Source: Verrucomicrobiota bacterium (GTDB taxonomy: Bacteria > Verrucomicrobiota > Verrucomicrobiia > Limisphaerales > JACRJZ01). Taken from it: a stretch of 64,000 nucleotides of DNA. Within the stretch, counting starts at the first letter, position 1. Every line of letters starts with the position of its first letter. The notes below the pieces were generated by a model. It had not been told where the DNA came from and did no database searches. It saw only the letters and a program-made list of their open reading frames with translations. A program made the translations under genes and the position numbers. The stretch lies in assembly GCA_016219875.1 (NCBI GenBank), contig JACRJZ010000116.1, positions 1 through 64,000 of the forward strand, given 5' to 3'. Positions 52,886 through 61,021 of this stretch are shown here, piece by piece.

Positions 52886-53024
52886 GTAGCACAGACATTC
52901 TTGTCTGCCGTAGCGCGGGCTTTCCAGTCTGCGGGGCGTGCGAGCAATTCGGCCGTCCGCCTCGTGGCGGCCGGCCTGCCGACAAGAATGTCGGCGCTAC
53001 GGCAGGCTGGAAAGCCTGCGCTAC
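52886..53024. repeat. GTAGCGC-type palindromic repeat, two-armed copy
   Basis: The left half (GTAGCACAGACATTCTTGTC, then GTAGCGCGGGCTTTCCAGTC) is complemented by the right half (GACAAGAATGTCGGCGCTAC, then GGCAGGCTGGAAAGCCTGCG), about 140 bp in all. It lies in 52708-53062, between two minus-strand genes, and this region contains no gene. Confidence 0.8.
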
Positions 53025-53062
53025 GACGGTGGTGTCCGGTTGCGCCCGACGGCCCAGGCTCT

Positions 53063-53881
53063 TCACCCCGGACCACCGGGCTGGGTTTGAGCTGACGGCG
53101 CCTCCGCGCTCGTGGACTGGATCGCCACCAAGGCGCGGCGCAGAAGCTGGCCTTGGAACGTGAAGCCGGGGGCGAGCATTTCCGCGACCGGCGTGCCGGC
53201 GGCGGGCGGAGCGCCCTCGGGCAGTTGGTGCAGCTTCTCGTCAAACGCCGCGCCGGGTTTGACCTCAAACGGCACCAGGCCGATCCGCCGGACCGCGTCC
53301 CGACAGGCGTTCTGAAAAAGCCCCAACTCGTCGATCAGGCCGCGCTGTCCCGAGCGCAGACCCGCCGTGTAAAGCGTGAAGGTGTGGTCGAGCAGCCGCA
53401 CGATCACTTGCAGCCAGTCGCCTTCGGCGCGGTGGAGTTTCTCCACTTCTAACTGAAGGTGCCGGACCTCGGCCGATTGGGCCTTTTGCATGAACTCGGT
53501 AAAGTTGCGCGCCTCCGTCGCGATCTGATCGGCGATCTCCTTGGCAGACTTGGCGGTCTGGTCCGCCGCTTCCTGGACGGTCTGCCAGCGGGCTGTGGCG
53601 GCGGAAACCTGCTCGCCTACGGCTTGAAGGTGCTGCACTTGCTCGACCGCGCAGGCGAGTTGGTTCGACTCGGCGAATTGCACCGCCGCCCGAAACTCCG
53701 TCATGAACGGCCACGCGCCCAACCACGCCGCGAGGGCGACGCAGGCGGCCACAAGCGCGCTGTGCAGCAAGTCCAGCGGCGGACCCGGCCGCAGCGCGAG
53801 CCAGGCGGCGACGGCCAGCAACAAGGCATCACCTGCTAGAAACGGCACCTTGTTGATCCTGGGCGCGGTGTGTTCAGACAT
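53063..53881 (-). CDS. Membrane-anchored GrpE-like nucleotide exchange factor
   Basis: The 272-residue protein has two hydrophobic N-terminal segments (ALLLAVAAWLALRPG and LLHSALVAACVALAAWLGAW, ~18-58), a long alpha-helical coiled-coil region (QTVQEAADQTAKSAKEIADQ), and a C-terminal beta domain resembling GrpE: DAVRRIGLVPFEVKPGAAFD, EKLHQLP, and GFTFQGQLLRRALVAI. In GrpE this domain binds Hsp70 and drives ADP release. The membrane anchors suggest a specialised Hsp70 partner at the inner membrane. Residue conservation is moderate, so function is inferred. Confidence 0.7.
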   Translation of the reverse strand: MSEHTAPRINKVPFLAGDALLLAVAAWLALRPGPPLDLLHSALVAACVALAAWLGAWPFMTEFRAAVQFAESNQLACAVEQVQHLQAVGEQVSAATARWQTVQEAADQTAKSAKEIADQIATEARNFTEFMQKAQSAEVRHLQLEVEKLHRAEGDWLQVIVRLLDHTFTLYTAGLRSGQRGLIDELGLFQNACRDAVRRIGLVPFEVKPGAAFDEKLHQLPEGAPPAAGTPVAEMLAPGFTFQGQLLRRALVAIQSTSAEAPSAQTQPGGPG

Positions 53882-53965
53882 AGTGCGGCCAGTCTAAGAG
53901 CCAAGCAGCGGGAGCAAAGAGCAAAGTGGCCGGCGTGCGGTTGCCCCGCCCTCCCCTTGGCGGCA

Positions 53966-54018
53966 TGTCACACAGAAGTAACGTTTCCGCCCTTGATTCG
54001 TAACAAAGCTGCCGTAAC
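53966..54018 (+). promoter_or_regulatory. Candidate operator region upstream of the porin
   Basis: TGTCACA (53966-53972) is followed by three GTAAC words beginning at 53978, 54000 and 54014. A TGTCACA also lies upstream of pstS (55419) and of the ArsR gene (60917). It is a candidate site only; it is not a clear Pho box. Confidence 0.25.
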
Positions 54019-54055
54019 GGTTAGCCCGATGAAACGAACATCTACAGACTTCAGA

Positions 54056-55402
54056 ATGAAAAAGCACCTCCTCACACGGGCCTCGGTCCTGGCAGGCGTT
54101 TTGTTTTCCAGCGCGCTCGCCCCGACGGCCTTCGGGCAATCCTCCGACGCGATCATCGACAAACTGGTGGACAAAGGCATCCTCACCCAGCAGGAAGCCA
54201 AGGAACTCCGCGAAGAGGCCGACCACGCTTTCGCCCGCGCCCATGCCGCGAAAACCGGTCTTCCTGATTGGGTCGCCCAGATGAGGATCGGCGGCGACAT
54301 CCGCGGGCGCGCCGAGCATTTCATCAGCGAGAACACCGCCAACGTGGACCGCACCCGCTACCGCTACCGCATGCGTCTCGGCGTCACCATCACGATGCTG
54401 GACAACGTCGAAGCCGGGCTGCGCCTCTCCTCCAGCGAGCCGTCCGCCAGCTTCGGCGGCGACCCGATCTCCGGGAACACCACCTTCTCCGGCAACGGCT
54501 CCAAGAAGTTCGTCTATCTCGATCTGGCCTACGGCAAGTGGACTCCCATCAACAGCGGCGGCCTCACGCTTTCGGGCACCGTCGGCAAGATGGAGAATCC
54601 CTTCGTCGTGTCCGACATGGTGTTCGACGGTGACTACACCCCAGAAGGCGCGGCGCTTCAGGCCAGCTACCAACTCAACGACCACCACACGCTCAAGTTC
54701 AATGGCGCCGGCTTCGTGCTGAATGAACTCTCCGGCCTGCGCGCCGACACGTTCATGTTCGGCGCCCAGGCCCGTTGGGACGGGAAATACCTGCAGCGCG
54801 AAGGGTACTATCTGATCGAGAGCGCGCTCGGCGCCTCCTGGTACGGCATCAACACCGCGGGCTCGCTCACCAACGGCGCCGTGCCGAACGTAAACGTGGG
54901 GAACACGCGCGGCGGCGGCAGCAATCCACTCGCCTACAACTACAACCCCGTCGTGATCGACGCCGCGTTGACCTATCACCTGCCCGGCATGCCTCTCTAC
55001 AATGGGGTCTTCCCGGTCAAGCTCGCCGGCGAGTACATGCACAACCCTGCCGCCCCGAACAACAACACCGGCTGGTGGATGGGCGTGCAGTTCGGCAAGG
55101 CCGGCAAGCGCCGGACCTGGGAGGTCGGCTACCGCTTCAAGCACCTTGAAGCCGACGCCTGGTACGAAGAGTTCGTCGATTCGGACTTCGGCGCCTACTA
55201 CCAAGCCGGCCAGACTGGCGGCGCTTCCGGTTACCGCGCCGGCACCAACGTCGAAGGCCACATCTTCAAAGCCAGCTACTCGCCGTACGATTCATTGACC
55301 TTCGCCGTGACCTACTTCATGACCGACCTCATCAACCCGAGTCCCGCCGGCAGCAAAAGCGGCATGGGCCGGCTGCAAGTGGACGCCAACTGGAAGTTCT
55401 GA
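54056..55402 (+). CDS. Putative outer-membrane porin
   Basis: ATG 54056 starts a signal peptide (MKKHLLTRASVLAGVLFSSA) and gives 448 residues; ATG 54029 is an alternative. After an N-terminal helix (IIDKLVDKGILTQQEAKELR) that may bind peptidoglycan or trimerise, the rest is amphipathic beta-strand (KFVYLDLAYGKWTPINSGGL, then KLAGEYMHNPAA) and ends in NWKF with a terminal aromatic, as in outer-membrane barrels. The pattern matches the putative porin (Porin_5-like) family. Its position next to pstS suggests phosphate uptake across the outer membrane, as for PhoE/OprP, but this is inference. Confidence 0.82.
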   Translation: MKKHLLTRASVLAGVLFSSALAPTAFGQSSDAIIDKLVDKGILTQQEAKELREEADHAFARAHAAKTGLPDWVAQMRIGGDIRGRAEHFISENTANVDRTRYRYRMRLGVTITMLDNVEAGLRLSSSEPSASFGGDPISGNTTFSGNGSKKFVYLDLAYGKWTPINSGGLTLSGTVGKMENPFVVSDMVFDGDYTPEGAALQASYQLNDHHTLKFNGAGFVLNELSGLRADTFMFGAQARWDGKYLQREGYYLIESALGASWYGINTAGSLTNGAVPNVNVGNTRGGGSNPLAYNYNPVVIDAALTYHLPGMPLYNGVFPVKLAGEYMHNPAAPNNNTGWWMGVQFGKAGKRRTWEVGYRFKHLEADAWYEEFVDSDFGAYYQAGQTGGASGYRAGTNVEGHIFKASYSPYDSLTFAVTYFMTDLINPSPAGSKSGMGRLQVDANWKF

Positions 55403-55474
55403 ACCGGTTTCACCTCCTTGTCACATTTCCCCGCCTCGAGGCTGAGTCAAACTACAGAAGACAAAAACACGAAC

Positions 55475-56329
55475 ATGATTATGAAAACGACATTCTCCAA
55501 ACTCGCCCTCCTCGTCACGGTGGGCGGCCTGGCGGCCACCGCGCACGCCGGCACCATCACGGTGAAAGGCTCCGACACCCTCGTCATCCTGGCCCAGAAA
55601 TGGGCCGAGGTTTACATGAAGAAGAACCCGGACGTCAAAATCCAGGTCACCGGTGGCGGCAGCGGCACCGGTTTCGCCGCTCTGCAGAACAAGACCACCG
55701 ACATCTGCGACGCCTCGCGCAAGATCAAGGGCGCGGAGATCGCCAACTGCGTCAAGGCCTTTGGCCGGCGGCCCACCGAATACAGGGTCGCGATGGACGG
55801 GCTGACCGTCTTTGTCCACGCCGACAACCCGGTCAAGGAACTGACCTTGATGCAATTGGAGGAAATCTTCACGGGCAAGATCAAGAACTGGAAGGAAGTC
55901 GGCGGGCCCGATGCGAAGATCAGCGTGTTCAGCCGCGAGAACAGCTCGGGCACGTATGAGTTCTTCAAAGAGAAAGTGCTCAAGGGCCGCGACTTCACCG
56001 CTTCGGCCAAGACCATGCAGGGCACGGCGGCCGTGATCCAGGGCGTGGCCAAAGAGAAGAACAGCATCGGCTACGGCGGCGCGGCCTACGCCCACGGGGT
56101 CAAGAGCCTGGCGGTCAAGTTTGATGAGAGTTCCCCGGCCATTGCGCCCACCGAGGAAACCGTGGTGAAGATGACCTATCCGATCTGGCGCTACCTGTAT
56201 TGTTATATCGATCCTGCCTTGGACAAGGGCGAGGTGCATACCTACCTCCGCTGGCTCATGAGTGACGAAGGCCAGGCGTTGGTCAAAGACATTGGTTATT
56301 TCCCGCTGCCGAAGCACCTGCGCCAGTAG
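55475..56329 (+). CDS. pstS: Phosphate ABC transporter substrate-binding protein PstS
   Basis: The 284-residue protein has a signal peptide (SKLALLVTVGGLAATAHA) and the PstS pattern: GTITVKGSDTLVILAQKW, VTGGGSGTGFAALQNKTTDI, FSRENSSGTYEFFKEKVLKG and NSIGYGGAAYA. It binds phosphate in the periplasm and delivers it to PstCA. ATG 55475 (MIMKTTF) is used; ATG 55481 is the alternative. It is the first gene of the pst cluster after the porin and is followed by pstC after 106 bp. Confidence 0.92.
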   Translation: MIMKTTFSKLALLVTVGGLAATAHAGTITVKGSDTLVILAQKWAEVYMKKNPDVKIQVTGGGSGTGFAALQNKTTDICDASRKIKGAEIANCVKAFGRRPTEYRVAMDGLTVFVHADNPVKELTLMQLEEIFTGKIKNWKEVGGPDAKISVFSRENSSGTYEFFKEKVLKGRDFTASAKTMQGTAAVIQGVAKEKNSIGYGGAAYAHGVKSLAVKFDESSPAIAPTEETVVKMTYPIWRYLYCYIDPALDKGEVHTYLRWLMSDEGQALVKDIGYFPLPKHLRQ

Positions 56330-56365
56330 GCGCGAGTTTTGATCATCGGTTCCTCCCGATCATCC

Positions 56366-56406
56366 ATGGGCGGGCGAGCGACACAAACGGCGTTCGTTCC
56401 GCCCAT
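56366..56406. other. Inverted repeat between pstS and pstC
   Basis: ATGGGCGG (56366-56373) pairs with CCGCCCAT (56399-56406) around a 25-nt loop in the pstS-pstC spacer. It could reduce read-through or protect pstS mRNA, which would fit a higher need for the binding protein. The evidence is weak. Confidence 0.35.
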
Positions 56407-56435
56407 GTTCGTCGGAGCGTCACGCGATCAATGCC

Positions 56436-57608
56436 ATGCCTGACCCTACCTCCAAACAGTTGACCGGCTGGGCCGCCATCCGCAAGGGCCGCCAGCGCCG
56501 GCCCGGCGAATGGCTGGTCGAACGCGGTATCTTCCTCGTCTCTCTATCCGCCATCGTCGTCATCTTCCTCATCTTCGCGTTCGTCGGCAACAAAGCCTGG
56601 CCCGTCCTGATTGGCCAGACCGACAGCAGCAGGGCCTTCAAGGCGATCCCAGTGGAAGACATGGCCAAGCACACGCCCAAGGAACTTCAGGCCTACTTGG
56701 GCGTCACGGAGAAGGAGTGGAACGAGATGGATGAAACCGCCCGCCGGACGCTTATGGAGGTCAAGGTCGAGGAAGCCAAAGAGAACCCGACCGACAAAGA
56801 CGCCGGCCTCGACACGACGACCTGGCGTCACCTCTTGTGGCCCCATCAGTGGACTGGTTACGACAAGCCGGAATACATCTGGCAGCCGGTTTCACCGATC
56901 TCGAAGTACAACATCGTCCCGCTCATCATCGGCAGCTTGAAAGCGACGCTCGTGGCGCTGCTCTTCAGCGTCCCCTTCGGCTTGGGCGCGGCCATCTTCG
57001 TCTCCCAACTGGCCGGGCCTCGCCTAAAGGAATGGCTCAAGCCCGGCATCGAGATGCTGGCGGGCATTCCGTCGGTGGTGCTGGGCTTCTTTGCGCTCAT
57101 CGTGATGGCCACTCTCTGCCAGAAGTTGCTGGGCTACGAGTCCCGCCTGAACGCCTTCGTGGCCGGCCTGGCGCTGGGTCTGGCCATCATTCCGGTCGTC
57201 TTCTCCATTGCGGAAGACGCGCTCACCAGCGTGCCCCGCTCTTTCACCCAGGCGGCGCTGGCGCTGGGTTCCTCGAAGTGGCAGGCCGCCTGGCAGATCG
57301 TGCTCCCCGCCGCGCTGCCGGGCGTATTTGCCGCCGTGGTGCTGGGTTTCGGCCGCGCCATCGGCGAAACCATGATCGTGCTCATGGCCAGCGGCAACGC
57401 CAGCATCGTCTCGTGGAACCTGTTTGATTCCACCCGCACCATGACGGCGACGATCGCGGCGGAACTGGCCGAAACCGTGGTGGACGGCCATCACTATCGT
57501 ATTCTGTTCCTGATCGGCGCGTTGTTGTTCGTCGTGACCTTCGTGTCGAACTTGGTGGCCGACGTGGTCATCCACCGCCTCAAGAGCAGACTGGAGGGCA
57601 AGGCGTGA
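56436..57608 (+). CDS. pstC: Phosphate ABC transporter permease PstC with extended first loop
   Basis: The 390-residue membrane protein has an N-terminal TM (IFLVSLSAIVVIFLIFAFVG), then an unusually long hydrophilic region (~60-165, with a helix KELQAYLGVTEKEWNEMDET) before the family core: PLIIGSLKATLVALLFSVPF, IEMLAGIPSVVLGFFALIVM and the EAA-like ALGSSKWQAAWQIVLPAALP. The common PstC is ~300-320 residues, so the loop adds about 60-80. With PstA it forms the membrane channel for phosphate. The stop overlaps the pstA start (GTGA). Confidence 0.92.
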   Translation: MPDPTSKQLTGWAAIRKGRQRRPGEWLVERGIFLVSLSAIVVIFLIFAFVGNKAWPVLIGQTDSSRAFKAIPVEDMAKHTPKELQAYLGVTEKEWNEMDETARRTLMEVKVEEAKENPTDKDAGLDTTTWRHLLWPHQWTGYDKPEYIWQPVSPISKYNIVPLIIGSLKATLVALLFSVPFGLGAAIFVSQLAGPRLKEWLKPGIEMLAGIPSVVLGFFALIVMATLCQKLLGYESRLNAFVAGLALGLAIIPVVFSIAEDALTSVPRSFTQAALALGSSKWQAAWQIVLPAALPGVFAAVVLGFGRAIGETMIVLMASGNASIVSWNLFDSTRTMTATIAAELAETVVDGHHYRILFLIGALLFVVTFVSNLVADVVIHRLKSRLEGKA

Positions 57609-58588
57609 ACCCAATGCAGAGTGCAGAATGCAGAATGCAGAATGGCCCTCCGGCACGGGGCCGGCACTTCCGCGCCGAGAAGTTTGACGTGGCCTCGTTC
57701 TTCTTCAGCGGGCTGACCGGGTTGGCGACGTTCCTCATCCTGGCCATGCTGGCGGTCATCCTGGCCAACATCGTCTATCACGGCTGGCCGGCTTTTTCGT
57801 GGCGCTTCATCACAGCCGGCACGGAAAAGGACATGTTCGACGTGAACAAGGCCGGCGTGCTGCCCATGATTCTCGGTACGACGGCGCGCGTGATTATCAT
57901 GACGATTTTCGTGATCCCGGTCGGCGTGATCACCGCCATCTATCTCTCCGAATACGCCCGGCCCGGCTCGCTGGCCACCCGCGTCATTCGCGGCGCGATC
58001 AACAACCTCGCGGGCGTGCCGTCGATCGTGTTCGGCTTGTTCGGCCTGGGCTTCTTCATCGCGTTCGTCGGCGGCGGATTGGACACGCTCTTCGGCAACG
58101 CCTCCCCCAAATGGGGAAAACCCGCGCTGATCTGGGCTTCCCTGACTCTGGCGGTCATGACGCTGCCGGTGGTGATCGTGGCCACCGAAGAAGCCCTGCG
58201 CGCCATCGCACCGGGGCTGCGCGAGGCCAGCCTGGCGATGGGCGCGACCAAGCTCCAGACCGTGATCCAGATCGTGCTGCCCCAGGCCCTGCCCGGCATT
58301 CTGACCGGCGGCATTCTGGCTGTGAGCCGCGCGGCCGGGGAGGTGGCCCCGATCCTCTTCACCGGCGCGGCTTACTACATGGCCACGCTGCCGAAATCGC
58401 TCAGCGACCAGTTCATGGACCTGGGCTATCACGTCTTCGTGCTGTCCACGCAATCGCCCGACATCGAGCGGACCCGGCCCATCCTTTACGCCACGGTGCT
58501 GGTGCTGTTGCTCCTGACCTTCGCCTTGAACCTGGTGGCCATCCTCGTCCGCGCCCGCGTGCGGCGCCGGATGCGGGCGGCCCACTAA
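57605..58588 (+). CDS. pstA: Phosphate ABC transporter permease PstA
   Basis: The 327-residue permease follows pstC with a four-base overlap at GTG 57605. Core motifs are GVLPMILGTTARVIIMTIFV, GVPSIVFGLFGLGFFIAFVG and the EAA-like AMGATKLQTVIQIVLPQALP. The first 15 or so codons lie in GTGCAGAATGCAGAATGCAG repeats, so the N-terminus (PMQSAECRMQNG) is atypical; an internal ATG at 57614 is possible. It works with PstC and PstB. A hydrophilic loop after TM1 resembles ordinary PstA. Confidence 0.92.
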   Translation: MNPMQSAECRMQNGPPARGRHFRAEKFDVASFFFSGLTGLATFLILAMLAVILANIVYHGWPAFSWRFITAGTEKDMFDVNKAGVLPMILGTTARVIIMTIFVIPVGVITAIYLSEYARPGSLATRVIRGAINNLAGVPSIVFGLFGLGFFIAFVGGGLDTLFGNASPKWGKPALIWASLTLAVMTLPVVIVATEEALRAIAPGLREASLAMGATKLQTVIQIVLPQALPGILTGGILAVSRAAGEVAPILFTGAAYYMATLPKSLSDQFMDLGYHVFVLSTQSPDIERTRPILYATVLVLLLLTFALNLVAILVRARVRRRMRAAH

Positions 58589-58608
58589 ACCTGAACGCCG
58601 AAAGAGAT

Positions 58609-58730
58609 GAACCACGAAATACACGAAAAACCGAGGCCGCTTCAGTTCCGGCAACAACGACGGGGCAGATGCAACTCGGTAGCGCCAGGCGGCTTTCTTC
58701 TTTCGTGTGTTTCGTGTGTTTCGTGGTTTC
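58609..58730. repeat. CGTGTGTTTCGTGG inverted repeat between pstA and pstB
   Basis: ACCACGAAATACACGAAAAA (58611-58630) pairs with TTTCGTGTGTTTCGTGGTTT (58710-58729) within the pst operon. It belongs to the family at 26938-27053. The stem could attenuate or stabilise transcription between the permease and ATPase genes. Confidence 0.8.
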
Positions 58731-58761
58731 CACTTCTGAAGCTGGGTCAACACGATTATCC

Positions 58762-59595
58762 ATGACGCCGACGAACTTGGTTCCCAAACTTCAGGCCAAA
58801 GACATGCAGCCGTCGCTCTCGATTGAGGAGCAGACGCGGCACACTCCGCTCATTGATCTCCAGGGGCTTTCCCTGTGGTACGGCGAGAGCCAGGCGCTGA
58901 AGGACATCTCGTTCTTCATCCGTGAGCGGCTCGTCACCGCCTTCATCGGCCCGTCCGGCTGCGGCAAGTCCACCCTCATCCGCTGCCTCAACCGCATGAA
59001 TGACCTGATTGATGAGGTGAACATCGAGGGCAAGATCACCATCCACGGCCACAACATCTACGGCGACGACGTGGACGTGATCGAACTGCGCAAGCGGGTC
59101 GGCATGGTTTTCCAGAAATCGAACCCGTTCCCCAAGTCCATTTACGAGAACATCGCCTACGGGCTGCGCCTCCACGGGGTCAAGGCCCGAAGTGATCTCG
59201 ACTCCATCATCGAACAAAGCCTGCGCGGCGCGGCGCTCTGGGACGAAGTGAAAGACCGCCTCCACGAAAGCGCCCTCGGCCTCTCCGGCGGCCAGCAGCA
59301 GCGCCTGTGCATCGCCCGCGCCATCGCCATCAAGCCGGAGATCATCCTGATGGACGAGCCGGCTTCGGCGCTCGACCCCATCGCCACGGCCAAGATCGAA
59401 GACCTGATCCTGGACTTGAAGAAGGAGTTCACCATCGTCATCGTCACCCACAACATGCAGCAAGCCGCGCGCATCTCCGACTACACGGCCTTCTTCTATC
59501 TGGGCGAACTCATTGAATACGACCCCACGGCCAAGATCTTCACCAACCCGGCGAAGAAGCAAACGGAGGATTACGTGACCGGCCGCTTTGGTTGA
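58762..59595 (+). CDS. pstB: Phosphate ABC transporter ATP-binding protein PstB
   Basis: The start at ATG 58762 gives 277 residues. Walker A FIGPSGCGKSTLIRCLNRMN, the Q-loop region GMVFQKSNPFPKSIYENIAY, signature GLSGGQQQRLCIARAIAIKP, Walker B IILMDEPASALDPIA and the switch His (VIVTHNMQQAARIS) are all present. The frame is open much further upstream within pstA, but the family pattern starts at PLIDLQGLSLWYG. It powers PstCA. The pstB end and phoU start are 34 bp apart. Confidence 0.93.
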   Translation: MTPTNLVPKLQAKDMQPSLSIEEQTRHTPLIDLQGLSLWYGESQALKDISFFIRERLVTAFIGPSGCGKSTLIRCLNRMNDLIDEVNIEGKITIHGHNIYGDDVDVIELRKRVGMVFQKSNPFPKSIYENIAYGLRLHGVKARSDLDSIIEQSLRGAALWDEVKDRLHESALGLSGGQQQRLCIARAIAIKPEIILMDEPASALDPIATAKIEDLILDLKKEFTIVIVTHNMQQAARISDYTAFFYLGELIEYDPTAKIFTNPAKKQTEDYVTGRFG

Positions 59596-59629
59596 TCTGC
59601 CAATCCGCACTCTGCAATCTGCAATTCCC

Positions 59630-60301
59630 ATGATCCACTTCGAGCAAGAACTAGACGCCCTCAAGCAAAAACTCCTCACCATGGCCGCCCACGCCGAGCA
59701 ATCGGTCCGGACCGCCTTGAAAGCGCTGGTCGAGCGGGACGAAGCGCTCGCCCGGCGGGTGAAGAGCGAGGACCAAGTCATTGACCACATCGAGATCGAG
59801 ATCGACGAGATGGGGATCAACCTCCTCAGTAAAGCGCCACTGGCGTCTCAGCTTCGGCTCATCACCGTGGCCATGAAGGCCTCCCGCGACCTGGAGCGCG
59901 TGGGTGACGAAGCCACGACCATTTCCCGGCGCGCCATCGAACTGAACGCCGAGCCGCAACTCAAGCCGTACGTGGACGTCCCGCGCATGGCCAACATGGC
60001 GCTGGAGATGTTGCATGAGGCCATTGACAGCTTTGTGCGCGGCGACACCGCCCGCGCCCGCGCCGTCATCCCGCGCGACAAGGACGTGGACGCGCTCAAC
60101 AAACAACTCCACCGCGAACTGGCCAGCTTCATGGTGGAGAACCCAAAGACGATCACCCGCTGCCTTCACCTCATGGTCGTCTCCAAGAGCATCGAGCGCA
60201 TCGCCGACCACGCCAAGAACGTGGCGGAGGAAGTGGTTTTCCTCTTCGAGGGCCGCGACATCCGTCACCCCGGCCACGAAACGGCCCAGCCGAGTTCGTA
60301 G
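59630..60301 (+). CDS. phoU: Phosphate signalling regulator PhoU
   Basis: The 223-residue all-helical protein has two PhoU three-helix bundles, with IEIEIDEMGINLLSKAPLAS and LERVGDEATTISRRAIELNA in the first, and LMVVSKSIERIADHAKNVAE in the second, each with the metal-binding ExxxD-type pattern. PhoU connects the Pst transporter to phosphate-responsive signalling and prevents excess uptake. ATG 59630 is the likely start; the frame upstream crosses TGCAATC repeats (59598-59625). Confidence 0.93.
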   Translation: MIHFEQELDALKQKLLTMAAHAEQSVRTALKALVERDEALARRVKSEDQVIDHIEIEIDEMGINLLSKAPLASQLRLITVAMKASRDLERVGDEATTISRRAIELNAEPQLKPYVDVPRMANMALEMLHEAIDSFVRGDTARARAVIPRDKDVDALNKQLHRELASFMVENPKTITRCLHLMVVSKSIERIADHAKNVAEEVVFLFEGRDIRHPGHETAQPSS

Positions 60302-60333
60302 GCCCGGATGGTTGTCTGACCTCTGACCTTTGT

Positions 60334-60831
60334 TTACACCTCCACCCGGTCCATGTGCCGGGCAATGTCAAGCCGCTCCACCGCTTGGTCCAGCAAGTAG
60401 CGCTTTAATCCCGGCGGCAGGAGGATGTCTCCCAGTTGGAATTTCGACTTGAGCGCGCGGATGAAGACCGGCACGAGCAACCCTTTCAGCAAGCCCCGGT
60501 TCTCCCGGCGGAACCGCGTCACTTCCTTCTGGGTCGGAGGATTGTCCTGGCAGATGAGCCGGTAGATCACTTCTGCGTTGCACTTGCCCACGATCTCGTC
60601 GGCCGTGAACACCTGAGTGGCGTACGCGTAGGCGAGCAGGCAAAGGAGCATCTTGGGGCGATACTCCGGGTGCCGGCTCAGGTACGCTTCCAACTCTGGG
60701 TGCTTCCAGTCGAACTTGTCCACTTCCTCCTCGATCCACTCAAGCAGGGTGGTTTTCTCGACCCATTCCGTCAGATCCAGAGGCAGACTGATCTGCTCGT
60801 CGTTCTCCGTGGCGGCGTTTTCGGTTGTCAT
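60334..60831 (-). CDS. Stand-alone transposase N-terminal (DUF772/InsH-type) domain protein
   Basis: The 165-residue protein (ATG 60831 preferred; open to 60891) has the DUF772 pattern of IS5/IS1182-type transposases: HPEYRPKMLLCLLAYAYATQ, FTADEIVGKCNAEVIYRLIC and TQKEVTRFRRENRGLL. The whole DDE catalytic part (~300 residues) is absent, yet the frame is intact and ends after a well-formed helical C-terminus. It is convergent with phoU and divergent from the ArsR gene. I infer a domesticated DNA-binding domain or an intact remnant, rather than an active transposase. Confidence 0.7.
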   Translation of the reverse strand: MTTENAATENDEQISLPLDLTEWVEKTTLLEWIEEEVDKFDWKHPELEAYLSRHPEYRPKMLLCLLAYAYATQVFTADEIVGKCNAEVIYRLICQDNPPTQKEVTRFRRENRGLLKGLLVPVFIRALKSKFQLGDILLPPGLKRYLLDQAVERLDIARHMDRVEV

Positions 60832-60916
60832 GTTGTTCGGGCTGGCCCTGTGCCAGTTTCGTTGAACCGTGTGTTCAATGCATCTTTTCATATCCGAAGA
60901 TACTGACGTTTGCCAA

Positions 60917-60956
60917 TGTCACAAATCAAAGGCTGCCAGGTTACGATTCCGTGACA
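60917..60956. promoter_or_regulatory. Inverted TGTCAC / GTGACA sites in the divergent promoter region
   Basis: TGTCACA (60917-60923) and GTGACA (60951-60956) form an inverted pair between the DUF772-like gene and the ArsR gene. The ArsR-like protein or the DUF772-like protein could bind there. The site is suggested by symmetry and position only. Confidence 0.3.
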
Positions 60957-61021
60957 GGAGACGCGTCCATCCTTTTCCAAAGGTTGACCGCCTCTCCTGA
61001 TTCCGGTAAACCAGCGCCGAC

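Noticed and set aside
53941..54028. A classical Pho box upstream of the porin
   Set aside because: Only TGTCACA and GTAAC words are seen; two CTGTCAT half-sites at 11-bp spacing are not present.
57799..58761. A 598-residue frame starting within pstA and ending with pstB
   Set aside because: Its first ~320 residues are an Arg/Gly/His-rich shadow of pstA; the real pstB begins at 58762.
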